A program made the translations under genes and the position numbers. From Micrasema longulum (lineage: Eukaryota > Arthropoda > Insecta > Trichoptera > Brachycentridae), in the NCBI GenBank assembly GCA_022494885.1, contig JAGVSM010002851.1:1-64000 (forward strand): a DNA stretch of 64,000 nucleotides, in the 5' to 3' direction. The stretch's first letter is position 1. Each line of letters starts with the position of its first letter. Shown here one piece after another: positions 35,338 to 46,462 of the stretch. Under the pieces are notes generated by a model. That model did no database searches. It was not told the DNA's origin and was given only the letters and a program-made list of their open reading frames with translations.

Positions 35338-35491
35338 TTTATTAGAGCATATTATGCGGAATCAAAAGTGGAATGGTTAGGGAGACCATTAGGAAATTCA
35401 TCTTATGCAGTGTGTTAAATTAAACATATTTTAGATTATTTGAAAATGTTTATGTTACATTGTATCATGCGAGAGATATCTCGCTTGTGGC
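35338..35491. repeat. about 150-bp direct repeat, copy 1
   Basis: Words GAATCAAAAGTGGAATGGTT, GCAGTGTGTTAAATTAAACA and ATCTCGCTTGTGGC recur in the same order at 35948-36097. The retrotransposon fragment starts exactly after this copy. Confidence 0.8.
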
Positions 35492-35493
35492 AC

Positions 35494-35900
35494 TTCATCA
35501 TCATCAGTGGCTCTACAGCTCGCCATGGACCTTGGCCTCCTCCAACGTTTATTACCGTCATCTTTCATGCTGGCACGTACTTCTTTAGTCTATGATGCCA
35601 ATAGTATCCACATCCCGCTGTACTCCATTCAGACATCGGAGTTTGGGTCTACCAACATTACTTCTACCTCGGGACCTTGTGTGAAGTATTTTATTGGGCG
35701 CTCTCTCTTCACTCATTATATACACCTGCCCTGGTTATCGCAAGCATCCTATTTCATTAAGTCGTATTATGTTAGGCTCATTGTAGATATAGAGACCTCT
35801 TTAATGTACTCTCCAAACTTCGTTTTCCTGCACAGCTCCGAATATCTCTCAGAGTATTTTTCTCTCCATTACGAGGAAAGATGTCTCGTCTTTTTTTTTC
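35494..35900 (-). pseudogene. non-LTR retrotransposon fragment, family 1, copy 2
   Basis: On the minus strand the frame gives an ERKIL-EIFGAVQENEVWR block, then EPNIIRLNEIGCLR, RSRGRSNVGRPKLRCLNGVQ and the CAGTGGCTCTACAG-(ATG)n tail. It aligns with 10791-10216 but has several stops. The 146-codon ORF on the opposite strand is its shadow. Confidence 0.82.
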
Positions 35901-35944
35901 TCGTCTCGTCTCGGCTTAATAGTGTTTTGCAGATGGTGACTTTT

Positions 35945-36097
35945 TAATAGAGGAAAGCATGCAAAATCAAAAGTAGAATTGTCAGGGAGAGTGTTAGGGA
36001 ATTTATTTAATGCAGTGTATTAAATTAAACACATTCTAAATTAAATGTAAATATTCGTGTTACACAATATCACATACGAGACATCTCGCTTGTGGCT
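35945..36097. repeat. about 150-bp direct repeat, copy 2
   Basis: Diverged second copy of 35338-35491 (for example GCAGTGTATTAAATTAAACA). The pair encloses the family 1 fragment. Confidence 0.8.
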
Positions 36098-36597
36098 ATT
36101 AAGAAGTTAAAAAACAGTATTTTTTTATATGTGGAGTCCGTTCGTCATCAGTTATCGACCCCTCGATACAGCAAATGGCAGGCGTGGGGCGCGGCAGGAA
36201 GCGACAAACGATATTACATTGTCACTAACAAAGTGGCTATGTCCGTGTCATAAATACTGTCGATTCTTGTTTTAAACACTGACATAATATATTATGTAAT
36301 AAAGTACCTAGGCTGTACCTACTTACTCCTACACCTACATAGGTGACTAGAGCAGCGCGACATATGTGATTGTCTACATTTGGCCTTCTTTCCGATTGTG
36401 TGAAATCATTTCCGGAACCGATAAAAACGTTAATTCTTATTTATTCCGTTTCACCAGACATTGTCCGGGATTCAAATACAAGACAAAACGTTTTGGAATG
36501 CCAAATAAATCATGTTTTGTCACGGACTTCAGTTAAAGAAGTCAATTTTTGTAAATAGAGTATTTTTTTTTTTTTAAACACATGACATATAATATTA

Positions 36598-36745
36598 AAT
36601 CGGGTTGTAGTGCTGTGGCTAGTGGTCCGTGGTTCGAATCCCACTCTACCCCAACTCGATTCCATTTTCTAATATTGAGTTATTTACAACTCGTTGAAAA
36701 TGGCCCTAAAAATCAAATATTTGGGTAAATCATAAGAACGCAAAT
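36598..36745 (+). mobile_element. second SINE family, copy 2
   Basis: Compact head GTTGTAGTGCTGTGGCTAGT, then GGTCCGTGGTTCGAATCCCA (B box) and the common end GAGTTATTTACAACTCGTTG. Confidence 0.8.
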
Positions 36746-37514
36746 ATTTCTTTAAAAAAAATATATATATATTTTACAAAAAAAAAATAAGATCTGAAAT
36801 CGCAAATAATTTCAGAGAACGAATTAAATGATATCTGATGGATATTGGATTTTGAAAACTTTGGGTGTCCTATTAATTCCCCGAATTATTAATTAATTCG
36901 GATAGAAAACAATAAACTTAATTATTCCAAAATTAATATCTACTGAGGAGCAGTATTTATACAAAAGATATTAAAAAGAAAAAAAATAAAATCTTAATAT
37001 TCTTATAGTTACTATTAACTATTTAATGTAGGGAAAAATGAGGCATGACAGGGTAGGAGGCATGACAGGGTAGGTAGGAGGATGATGTAGTAAAATCGGT
37101 AGGATTGGCGACCCAATAGCGTTGCCAATCCTACCGGTTTTTCGGTAGATCTACGTCTATTTTTTTTAATCTACCTTTTAAACATTTCCATTTTCTCATC
37201 TCATCTTATATTTATGTCGAAGTTTGGAACAACGTTAGAAAGACCGAGAAGGGGTGCTGTTTAGAAGAATGCATGAAAAAAGCTATCAGGGACATTTTAG
37301 ATTTTAAAAAAGATACAAACCACCCAAACCCCATCTTGCCCTACTAGTGGGATAATTATGACTTTTCTTAGTCAATTATATTCATTCATTTTTATAGTTC
37401 TTTTTTATTTTTATGTAATACGTTTGTTAGATAAAAAAACCAAAGTTAATGTCAATAAAAATTTTTAAAGATAAAATATATATTGGAAGCACTAACTTTG
37501 TGGTTATTCATTAT
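36746..37514. other. AT-rich DNA with a short direct repeat
   Basis: GGAGGCATGACAGGGTAG occurs twice with a shared GAGGCATGACAGGGTA core at 37031-37073. No gene. Confidence 0.5.
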
Positions 37515-37712
37515 AATAAAATAAATAAAACAACTTTGTTTTTAACCACTATTTTTTATTTTCACGTGTAGTATTTAGTGAACATGATAAAAAAAAGGAA
37601 TCAATTCATTAGTGACGTAAACCTTGACGAAGACGCTTGTTTGCTTTGAAACCGGTCGGTGGAAAATAAAAATTAGTGGTTAAAAACAAAGTTGTTTTAT
37701 TTATTTTATTTT
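37515..37712. mobile_element. hairpin element with hammerhead-like centre, copy 1
   Basis: Inverted arms (ACAACTTTGTTTTTAACCAC and its complement near 37675) surround a centre with TTGACGAAGACGC ... GCTTTGAAACCGGTCGGTGG. The CTGANGA...GAAAC...GTC pattern is that of hammerhead ribozymes known in Penelope-like and related retroelements. The present stem is decayed. Confidence 0.6.
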
Positions 37713-37829
37713 TCAAAGAATTTATAGAAAAAAACGTGTTTTATTTACGTCTAACCTTAAAGGCCCTATCTTGCCCAACCTTCCCTTATTAGTATCTACC
37801 TATGTGTCTAAGCGTAATGTCTCTAGATT

Positions 37830-37955
37830 TAACACCTAATGTAAAGTGGTCACATTAACCAGCTAAATCCAGGCCATAAGCCCGTAAATATCTAGACTTC
37901 CATACTTCGTCTCTTAAATGTTCTCCGTATCTGTTGTAATATGTTAATATTGTTA
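37830..37955. mobile_element. repeat family A fragment
   Basis: TAAAGTGGTCACATTAACCA, CAGGCCATAAGCCCGTAAAT and CTAGACTTCCATACTTCGTC in family order. Confidence 0.75.
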
Positions 37956-38763
37956 ACTTGTTAACGGATTGGAAAGAACGCCTTCTTTCTTAGAACTACT
38001 TAGCAGGCGTTAAACTTATAAAAAATAGTATTTACGTTGAAAATGTTGTTGTTACCAGTCATAGACATGCTTGCCTGCTTAGGCGAAAGCGCTTGTTGAT
38101 CATTTCCGAGAAGGTCGACATTAAATGTTGATTAAAATAGTGAAATAATATTTTAGTATGCCCGAATCCACGTCGACAAGCAATATATTTATATTCACCT
38201 TTTCAAAAATGTTCTCATACTCTGTTGAAATGTCTGTCAATTTTGAAAAGTGTTTTTTATCTACAATATTTTAAAGGAACCGAGTCCAAAATGCATTGGA
38301 TTTATGTAAAGGGATTTTCTAGTGAGTCGATTAAAAAAATTTCAGGCTGTCACTGTTTCCAAGCAACTGAAATATTTATGGAACGTAAATTTATTTTGAT
38401 TGTATAAACCACGGGCCATTTTGAATAGTTAATTATTTTTTCTGGATTGATATCTGAAGCGTTATTCTGATAATCTTAGATTCGTGGATTTTTACACAAA
38501 TTACAAGGTGTCTCGCCAACAACAACAATACAGTGCTCTGTACTCTTTATATCATATATTATATTTTATTTAAAAAGTGTTGATAAAATATAAAACTTGT
38601 GATCAACCATACAAGAATTTTGGTATAAAATATGTCGGTACTATAACCAAGACATTGTTTCGACGCTTAGCCCGGTTGTGTGAGCGTTAAAATGACAGTC
38701 ATAAATCAAATGTAAAAGCAACAAATCTTTTTTAATGAAAAAAAAATATTTAGAGATATATAA

Positions 38764-38860
38764 ATAAAATTACTTTGCTTAATGAACCACTTTTTATTGA
38801 AAGCCGAAACTAGTCGATGGTGTCAATAAAAAGTGGCTCATAAAACAAAGTATTTTTTTA
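38764..38860. mobile_element. hairpin element with hammerhead-like centre, copy 2
   Basis: Arms ACTTTGCTTAATGAACCACT and its inverted partner ending AAAACAAAGT. The centre is AGCCGAAACTAGTCGATGG. Shorter than the other two copies. Confidence 0.6.
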
Positions 38861-38879
38861 TAAATCTCTAAAATATAAC

Positions 38880-39120
38880 ATCATCATTCCTTTTCGCACC
38901 TAATGATGCAGAGGGCTCTGCATTCGAACACCAATTGTAGTGTATCTTCATCATTTTTGTTACATGAAGGTAAGATGATCAGTCTTACGCTTCAGGTAAG
39001 TGTAAAAGTGTCCAAAAACACTATTTAAATAAATATTTCATGTCAACCACGTCAGAAATCGAACCCGAAACCGCTTGCATAGCAGGCAAACGCGCTGACC
39101 ATTACACCACAAGGCCAAAA
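38880..39120 (-). mobile_element. composite SINE, nearly complete
   Basis: From the left: TCATTCCTTTTCGCACCTAA, GTAGTGTATCTTCATCATTT, GATCAGTCTTACGCTTCAGG, AAATATTTCATGTCAACCAC, GTCAGAAATCGAACCCGAAA (B box reversed), and CGCTGACCATTACACCACAA (A box reversed). Good reference copy. Confidence 0.88.
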
Positions 39121-40195
39121 TGCAACAATAATCCACAAAGTGCTACAAATATTTTCGAAAAAACATAATTCCTAAAGTTTAACTACCTGCCTGCTTATGA
39201 TCAATAGGCATTTTCAAACTCGTTCCAAATTGTTTAAATTTACAAATGAATGTTGAATAAATTCAACATTTGTATATGTTTAAGTACCTATTTGAATAAG
39301 TAGGTTCCCGTATAAAGTTCCTGCCTCCATAAAAAAGAACGCACAGATTTTCAAATCGAAAATTGGAATATAAGTAGTATCTTTTGTTTTTTCTATGTTT
39401 TTTCTTGTCAATTTTTTTAGTCGATGGCTTGCCGGAAAGTGTTCGTGTGCGTTATCAAAAGTGATTTAAAGTTTTCATATCGTTTTCACCACAAGACAGT
39501 GGTATTTTTATTTTTAAAGGAAATTCTTGCCGTACTTTCATAATCCTATTGAAGTGAAGACCTTAAATTTCATTGTGAAATGTTATAGTGTTTTTTATTT
39601 CCACGTTAAAGCCTGTTACATTGTTCAAATAATCGCTGTCGGTACCGCGTGGTCATGGTTTTGAAGCAAATTGTAGCGGTGTTGAAACAATAAAAACATA
39701 ACAATGTTTTTTAGAACATTCGAGGCGTTCAATTGAGGATCTAACTGCAAATAGGGTAAGTAAAATTATTTTTAAAAGATCTTACTATATTGTTGTATAT
39801 TATTTAAAAACTATAGATAAATATACTAAGATACAAAGGTAACATGTGTTTAATGTAACTAATTACTAAAAATCATATAGATAGGTCGGCTGTACCTAAA
39901 AAAATGAGTATAAAAAAATTTGAGGTTAAATAATTTTGGACGCTTTTTCCAACAAATCTGAAATGTTGTTAATATTGATGTTGAAATATTGATTTCCAAT
40001 AATTCAAGAGGTTAAGTCCATGATCTATATCATGGACTTAACATTGCCCTATAAAGGAAATGATTAAATGGGTCAAATCACAGGATTATGAAAATACATT
40101 ATTAACAGGACAATCTTAGGGAATAATGTTGTCGCCAAACTTTTCGCACAGCAAATTCATTGTTTCACCGAAAACCCTTCGGTAAACGTTTGACC
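39121..40195. other. intergenic DNA; short palindrome at 40012-40043
   Basis: GTTAAGTCCATGAT and ATCATGGACTTAAC form a near-perfect inverted repeat of 32 bp. Otherwise AT-rich with no gene. Confidence 0.55.
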
Positions 40196-41003
40196 CATAG
40201 AATTAAGAATAGTCCAGAAGAAGCATAGAATCATATTTGAATACATCGTACTGTGTCCAAAAATCCCCCCACTATGCCTTACTTTTGCCGCGCGCATTCG
40301 TGATGTCGTCGCGTAATGTTGCACGATGGGAAAAAATATAATCATAACACAAATGTAAGGTTAAAAAAAAGCAATCTGTTAATTTCACAGAAATTTCATT
40401 GTGCACGCGGAAATATTGATTGACACAATACAGTAGATCAGTTCAGGGTCATTTAATAAGAGTAATTGAATTAATGAACTTTGAACTTGAAATATAAAAT
40501 AAATTTTATTTTACAAAACATTGATATTTTTATATCATGTCAAATAATATTTGATGTATTAAAGATAATTTCGGTCAAATGTCCACCACAGAGTTGTTTA
40601 ATCCGAGGTCCAATTTTCATTAGTTCTCTTATTAGATGAGCAAAGTAGGGTAAAAAAAATTACTACCCTGGCAACACAAACGAAATGTTCATTTTGTTTT
40701 CTTCGACAATCTGACCGATGGAAAAATAATTTAATTTTTATGTAATGTATTTGCTACTTACACATTCATTTGCTAAATACACATGAAATGTGATTGCATC
40801 CTGTTTTTTTAAGATCCTAGCAGTATTTCTACACTTTAAAAGGACACAACACGGCGTAGTTGAATTCAAATCAGGAGTTGCGTACTGAGCGACGTCTACA
40901 AAGAAAGTAATGGGTCAAAACGTAAAACTACTCATTTATGAGTAGTTTAGTCGCCTTCTGTTTGATGCTCGTATGCGGTTTCTGGACTATTCTTAGTTCT
41001 ATG
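40196..41003. mobile_element. MITE B copy 2 (about 808 bp)
   Basis: Same inverted ends and interior as 15174-15974. It differs by scattered substitutions and small indels. An ORF starting inside it at 40938 and running to 41369 is partly MITE sequence and is not a gene. Confidence 0.9.
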
Positions 41004-42075
41004 GTAAAACCATCTGAACTTTTAAAGTTAATTTCCACGATGAGAAAGTTCAGTGCTGTTCAATTTTTCTTATTTGTAAATAGACCATTAAACCAAGCCA
41101 AAAAATTTTATTTTAATTTTTATATATCGTATTATCAGCGCTCTGATTTTTCAAAGTTTTGTATTTCTGAAATAACGCTGCGTGTGACGTCAGGGGTTCT
41201 CATGAAGAGTTCGTTTAAGGTCAAGTCAAGACAAATCTGCTTTCCTTCCATACTTTTACTTTTTATAAGTCTTGCTTTTTTTTTATTATGTATTTTTGTA
41301 ACATTTAATTTTGTACTTAAGTCTTATTTGGCATATTATTTATTACCCTTTTTTCTTACTATGGTATAGAGGGAGTTCCTAGAAACCACATTTGAATGAT
41401 CATTTTACTTATTGATTAATTTAATTTTACTATTATTTAGTTTTTTTTTCAATACTACTATATTTTACTATCATTCGGTTTATTTCAGTGAAACTATAAT
41501 TTTTTATATTTGATTATTTATGAATCTAAATTTTTATAACTTATAATGAAATATTTATATCTGATTATCTTTTTTACATTGTATTCTTCGGAATTTGATT
41601 ATTTATTACTTATACCTTGTTTTTTCTAGATTGTTAATCTATCGCATCACATGTCATTATAATTTAATCTAAATTATTTTACCAGGTATTTTTTATTGTT
41701 AAATATTATTGCTTGACAAGGGCACAGCCCAAAAAGCCTTAATAAGTTCATTTATATTTAAATAATATTAATAAAATGAGTGAAACTTTGTATTAATAAA
41801 TAAATAAATAAAGGTAAGCAAACCGGATATCCTTCACAGCTCCCATATCATTGGTTTGTTCATATGAACCAGTGACGTAGTTCAAATTAGTGCATTTCTA
41901 TTACTTTTTTCGTAGATTTTCAAGAAAATTTGAAGTACAATTTAATGCCCTAATTTTTAACGCGCGCAAGAAAAAAACTTTTGTATCCAATTTCCCGTAG
42001 GGCTGAAGTTCATCATTTACAAGCGTTGTTCGAGTGTAATGCGTCGCATTATAATTTCGAATATTGTTGCGGAGC
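41004..42075. other. AT-rich DNA; retrotransposon-like tail at 41695-41815
   Basis: TTGACAAGGGCACAGCCCAA followed by TTAATAAATAAATAAATAAA looks like a non-LTR 3' end on the plus strand. Nothing else stands out. Confidence 0.4.
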
Positions 42076-42079
42076 ACTT

Positions 42080-42604
42080 GATGTCGTCATGAAGAAAAAT
42101 TACAATATCTGACTTAAGCCCTTCATATAATGAAAGCAGTAATGGTAATTTTTATTGAAATTTTGGTTTATGCCTCGGTTTAAAACTCGTTTATTGAAAA
42201 AAAAAAAGTTTTTTAGTTTGAGGGAAACCGATAGGAAGACCAGCGGTTTTTTCAAAATGATTTTCGGGTATGTGAAGACAGTGATTTCTATGTTTCAGAG
42301 CACAAAAGTAGACACAGTATTACCAATCGAAAATTTTATCACGACGAAAAAAATACGCTCGTTTGTATTCTTACAGTGTCAGTTGACTATAATTCAACAC
42401 TTTTGGGGTAAAGAAATGGGTACTCATAATCCATTAAAATATTGTGGAAATAAAATAAATGTACCGTATGATCATCTTCATCGTATTGTAGGGTCTGTTT
42501 TTAAAACGTTAGCTAAAATGTATATTTTTAAAAATAAAACCGGTTATAATTATAAAACTGTAGCCGAAACTCACAACAACTTCAGTTTTTTATTTCATGG
42601 ATGA
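42080..42604 (+). repeat. dispersed repeat and unassigned 149-codon ORF
   Basis: 42090-42245 resembles 3650-3830. The ORF at 42155-42604 begins inside that repeat. It is rich in Lys and Phe and shows no domain; I do not regard it as a gene. Confidence 0.35.
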
Positions 42605-42639
42605 ATTTTCAGTTGAAGTAATTGATAGGAATCGTGGTC

Positions 42640-42790
42640 TCACGCTTTTCTTCAAACAAACGCGGCAAGACGCTTGACTCTCACACGGAAGGTCCCCTGT
42701 TCGATTCCCGGTTAGAATACAAAAATTAAATTTGTAAGTTTTTCTCAAGCCTGGGTGTTCTGTAATGTAATTCACTACTTTAATTGGACC
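42640..42790 (+). mobile_element. tRNA-derived SINE (GGGCCTCCTGG family)
   Basis: AAGGTCCCCTGTTCGATTCC (B box), CTCAAGCCTGGGTGTTCTGT and TTGGACCTCCTGGTCTATTG in order. Confidence 0.85.
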
Positions 42791-43419
42791 TCCTGGTCTA
42801 TTGTGGTGAAAAAAAAACCTATTTCCGTATTTTCTCCCTGGATTATGGCACTAGAGCAATTATTTTTTACATACGTTAGATATTGACAATTGGCGTGTGT
42901 CCTTTCATTCATTTTTTGGTTAAATAGTTTATTATGGAAACTAGAACCATCGAAAACCCTCTTAAAGCGACTCGTTTTATCTGCTGTCCTCGGACAAACA
43001 GTAGACAAAAATTTGGTAATTATTTTTGAAAGACGCAAGTAGTACCGACACAGAGAATTTCATTCATATACTCTTGCAGTTGTCTTTTTTTCACATTATT
43101 TGGTAGACATTTGCGAGAGAGTTACAGAAAAGTAATGTTCAAATACCAATTCATCAAATCACCCTACCACCGCATATCCTCTTCTTTTACCACATAAAAA
43201 ATTTGACAGTATTTTAATTACGTCCAGATGTTTGTAAATTAAAACTGCGATTTAATTTACTTCGGATTTCATCTAAAGATTCCAATATCTCAACAGAGTC
43301 GATAGAAATAACTTTTTAATATGAAAACTTCACAAAACAGTCAACAGATATCGGAAGTGTCAAATAATGTGAAAGGACTCCTGCTTTGACGAGATACCTA
43401 TATTAAGCTTCTGAAAATT

Positions 43420-43680
43420 GTGTAGATGTAGGAATCGCAAACATTAGGCAGAAAAGTGAATTTTACACAGTGTAAAAAAAAAGCGGCCTCCGTGATGTAT
43501 AGGTTCCGGGTTCGATTCCCGGTGAGAACAGGAAAAATTGAATGTGATTTTTCTCAAGCATGGGTGTTCTGTGTTGTTTTTTACTACTGTAATTGGGCCT
43601 CCTGGGCTATTGTGAGCAAAAAAGTCACAGGCTGATGACAGACCATAAAACCCTGTAATTCCACATTACCGATAACTCGT
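43420..43680. mobile_element. repeat family A copy split by a SINE
   Basis: Family A words lie on both sides: GAATTTTACACAGTG left and TGATGACAGACCATAAAACC right. The interval between them is the SINE at 43478-43625. Confidence 0.8.
43478..43625 (+). mobile_element. tRNA-derived SINE nested in family A
   Basis: GCGGCCTCCGTGATGTATAG, GGTTCCGGGTTCGATTCCCG, TCTCAAGCATGGGTGTTCTG, and ATTGGGCCTCCTGGGCTATT. Short A-rich runs lie on both sides. Confidence 0.88.
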
Positions 43681-43859
43681 TCATCTCGATTGAGATATCT
43701 ATCATGAAGTTATTTTCTTTGTATATATATAGAAAGTGGTCTCTTATATATATATACTTTTTATTTTTACAACTCACAAAATTATGTTATCAAGGTTTTG
43801 TAATCTTTGAAACACAATTTTGCGAGTGAAGAAAAACTATAGTCCTCGACGAGTGTTGA

Positions 43860-44160
43860 ACGATGAGTGGTTACTCTCTGTTAAAAATCCTGAAAATCGA
43901 GTGGATATTAAATCCACTTCGTGGTGCGGTGGTGATGCGTCCGGGCAACATGCTTAAGGTTCTAGTCATAACTAAAAGAACTCTGGTTTTCTGGCAAGGT
44001 CGACATGAAATATGGGTTTGAAAGGTGGTATTTTATTAACTGTTCCTGAACTGGCTGAAATCTGTAGCGTAAGACTGATCATCTTACCTTCGTGTATCAT
44101 ATGATAAAGACACAATGTTACGGAGTACTGATACAGTGCCCTGTGCACAAGTTCTGAATT
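43860..44160 (+). mobile_element. composite SINE, diverged full-length copy
   Basis: The 5' module GAGTGGTTACTCTCTGTTAA, a head CCACTTCGTGGTGCGGTGGT with a damaged B box, TTCCTGAACTGGCTGAAATC, AAGACTGATCATCTTACCTT and an end GTGCCCTGTGCACAAGT. Confidence 0.75.
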
Positions 44161-44644
44161 TTTTTCAATTTATTTTTTGAAACATTGTTAAAAACCGTAG
44201 CCAAAATGGTAACACCCCCCCTGCACTACAATAATATAAGGGTGGTATTTAATCGTCCTGGCGGAAATATTTTGCTACAAATAAATCAAATTCTAACCAT
44301 GTTGCATATTAAGTTTATGACTCGAACAACCCTTCAATTCTATAAATCGTAATAAAGAAAATCGAATGAATTCGTGCAAGAATTACACAATTTTAATGTT
44401 GCGTTTTTTTCTTTTTAAAGTATTTTATTTTTAGATTTCCATGCTTGTACTCGTATTTGTTGTAAACCATTGATTAAATAAACCCATTCACTTCATTAAT
44501 TGCGAATTTACGAATATTTAGACAAAAAACTTTAAAAACATCCTAATTTAAAAGGAATACCTAAAAATAAATAAAAAATATGATATTTAAAGAACAATTC
44601 AAATATGTAAATATATCACATTTTTCATAGAGTAAATTATATTT

Positions 44645-45010
44645 ATACTTTATTTATTTATTAATATTCACGGCACGTGGTGCCTTTGACTATACAAAAA
44701 ATACAAAGTGTTGAGAAATAAACACTTTAAATAATATACAGTAAATAAACAAAAAATAGCATAAAAAGTTTACATGTCCATATTGTACACATGGTTTCAT
44801 ACAATAATCACACTAACACATTGTGTAAAAAATAAATTAGTAAAGGGCTTACAAAAATTAAAAACTTAGAAAAATGATAATTTCTTGAAAAATAAAAAAA
44901 AGACAGATAGGTACGTTTATCTTAAATCATAATGATAAAAAATATACGAAATATAATTATACCAAGTGAAAGAGAAAAGTTATCATTAATACTCCTTGTA
45001 TACAATTAAG
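44645..45010 (-). mobile_element. probable non-LTR retrotransposon 3' UTR
   Basis: Opens with TTTATTTATTAATATTCACG and GGCACGTGGTGCCTTTGAC (a short palindrome), then a long A-rich untranslated-type stretch. No coding remains. Confidence 0.4.
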
Positions 45011-45024
45011 TGTAAGTCTATACA

Positions 45025-45112
45025 ATGACAGGTGCCGTGGCGCAGTTGGTAAGATGGCCAACTGTGAAATTAGCGTCGCGGGTTTGTTTCCCGCCAGTTG
45101 CAAGAAAAAAAT
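45025..45112 (+). mobile_element. tRNA-derived SINE head
   Basis: GGTGCCGTGGCGCAGTTGGT and GCGTCGCGGGTTTGTTTCCC form A- and B-box regions. Homologous to 9182-9095 on the other strand. Confidence 0.75.
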
Positions 45113-45324
45113 CCAAGAAACATTTTTTTCTTAATTGGTACGGTGTAATTTTCATTACCCCCTTACATATTCCCCCTATCCCACCTGCTGACAAGCCTCT
45201 ATACTTACTGGCTTGCTTGACTTAGCGGGTTATTCCTTTTAAAAAAAATAATCATAAGAACTTGTTTCTTTTTTGGGGAGGAACAGAATTAAAAACAAAA
45301 ACATGATATAATAATTAAATATGT

Positions 45325-45755
45325 TTCGAAGTTGAAATGCAAACGGCCAGCTACGCTCTATGGATCAGAATGCAGGTCCATGAATAAGAAGCATGAGCAG
45401 AAAATGCAGACTGCAGAAATGAAGATGCTCAGGTGGTTTGCAGGTGTTACCAGGATTGATAAGATTAAAAATGAATAATACGTTTGCTGTTTGTTAAGGG
45501 TCTCACCTATTCCAAGTAACTAAAAGAGGCTAGACTCAGATGGTACGGTCATGTGTAGCGAAGAAATGACGATCACGTGATCAGGTTTTTGCTATATATC
45601 CCCACACGAGCGAGAGTTCGAGGTCGTCTATAAGCCACCTGGTGGACCAATATTGAGAGGAACCTTAAGGAGAAGCAATTGACCAGTGAGATGGCACGAG
45701 ACAGAAAGACTTGGAAACTGCGTACCAGAGGGGCCCACCCTAAGCAGGGACGACT
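45325..45755 (+). pseudogene. non-LTR retrotransposon fragment (family 3)
   Basis: Broken frames give ALYGSECRSMNKKHEQKMQT, AEMKMLRWFAGVTRIDKI and late pieces RARVRGRL and TSEMARDRKTWKLRTR. The LYGSE-W...AEMKMLRW-AGVTR-D series is the usual end of RTE-type polymerase proteins. Frameshifts separate the blocks. Confidence 0.85.
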
Positions 45756-45839
45756 GGGAAGAGTCAAGGAATAAGATTTCTCACATCTTTCTACAGCATT
45801 CTTTTATGTGTATCCATTTCCAGGTGCACCAACAATACA

Positions 45840-46170
45840 TCTATTCTTCCGGAAATAAAGCTGGCGGACAGACTCTCGACCATATGCCTCAAGTTTTCTC
45901 GAGTTTTCCAATATTTTGGTCATCTCGCGAGAAGAGAAAATGGTGGCCTGGAGAAGCTTGTTGTGATCGGCAGCTTAAAAGGAGGAACAAGCCAAGGCGG
46001 TCTCCCATGCGCTGGTCGGATCAGATGAAAACTACAACTGGCACATTGTTTGTGCAGCCTTCAAATGCGGGGTGCCAAGACAAGTGAAGGACTGCAGACT
46101 CGAGAGTACGACACGGTGGTCACAATCCTCAGTTATGAGGGACCCATTAGGAAGATGATCTCCTGGCTAG
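45840..46170 (+). pseudogene. non-LTR retrotransposon fragment (family 4)
   Basis: The frame through 45855-46090 reads SIKLADRLSTICLKFSRVFQ, YFGHLARRENGGLEKLVVIG and RSPMRWSDQMKTTTG, again with shifts. YFGHLARR...RSPMRWSDQ is a widely seen insect non-LTR C-terminus. It lies directly behind family 3, head to tail. Confidence 0.85.
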
Positions 46171-46229
46171 CTACGGGTAACTTCGTTCAAGCCTGGCAGG
46201 GCATTAATGACCTTTTTAATATATTGCGG

Positions 46230-46462
46230 TTTATTTATCATCATCATCTTTCCCCTATCCGCACTGAAAAGTACATAGGACACTGCATCAGCCTTTACTT
46301 GCAGCGAAGATATTTAGATAATTTTTGTTACATGTAGAGTGAGATGATCAGTCTTATACCCTAGATGCCAGTTCAGGAACAATGTAATATTGCAGTAGTA
46401 TCTTTAAGACCAATAGTCCACGTCCACTTCGCCAGGAATCGAACTCAGGACCTTAAGAATGG
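46230..46462 (-). mobile_element. composite SINE, full length
   Basis: (ATC)n, CCCTATCCGCACTGAAAAGT, GAGTGAGATGATCAGTCTTA, AGATGCCAGTTCAGGAACAA, TTCGCCAGGAATCGAACTCA. The A-box part is lost. Confidence 0.82.

Noticed and set aside
35507..35947. 146-codon plus-strand ORF
   Set aside because: Antisense shadow of the minus-strand retrotransposon tail at 35494-35900.
40938..41369. 143-codon plus-strand ORF with a Phe/Leu-rich end
   Set aside because: Its start lies inside MITE B and the rest is T-rich low-complexity DNA. The apparent membrane helix follows from base composition.
42155..42604. 149-codon plus-strand ORF
   Set aside because: Begins in a dispersed repeat, Lys/Phe-rich, no recognisable domain and no splice context.
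45025..45112. Possible tRNA gene
   Set aside because: A- and B-box words are present but the arms do not fold to a complete cloverleaf, and related copies show SINE bodies.
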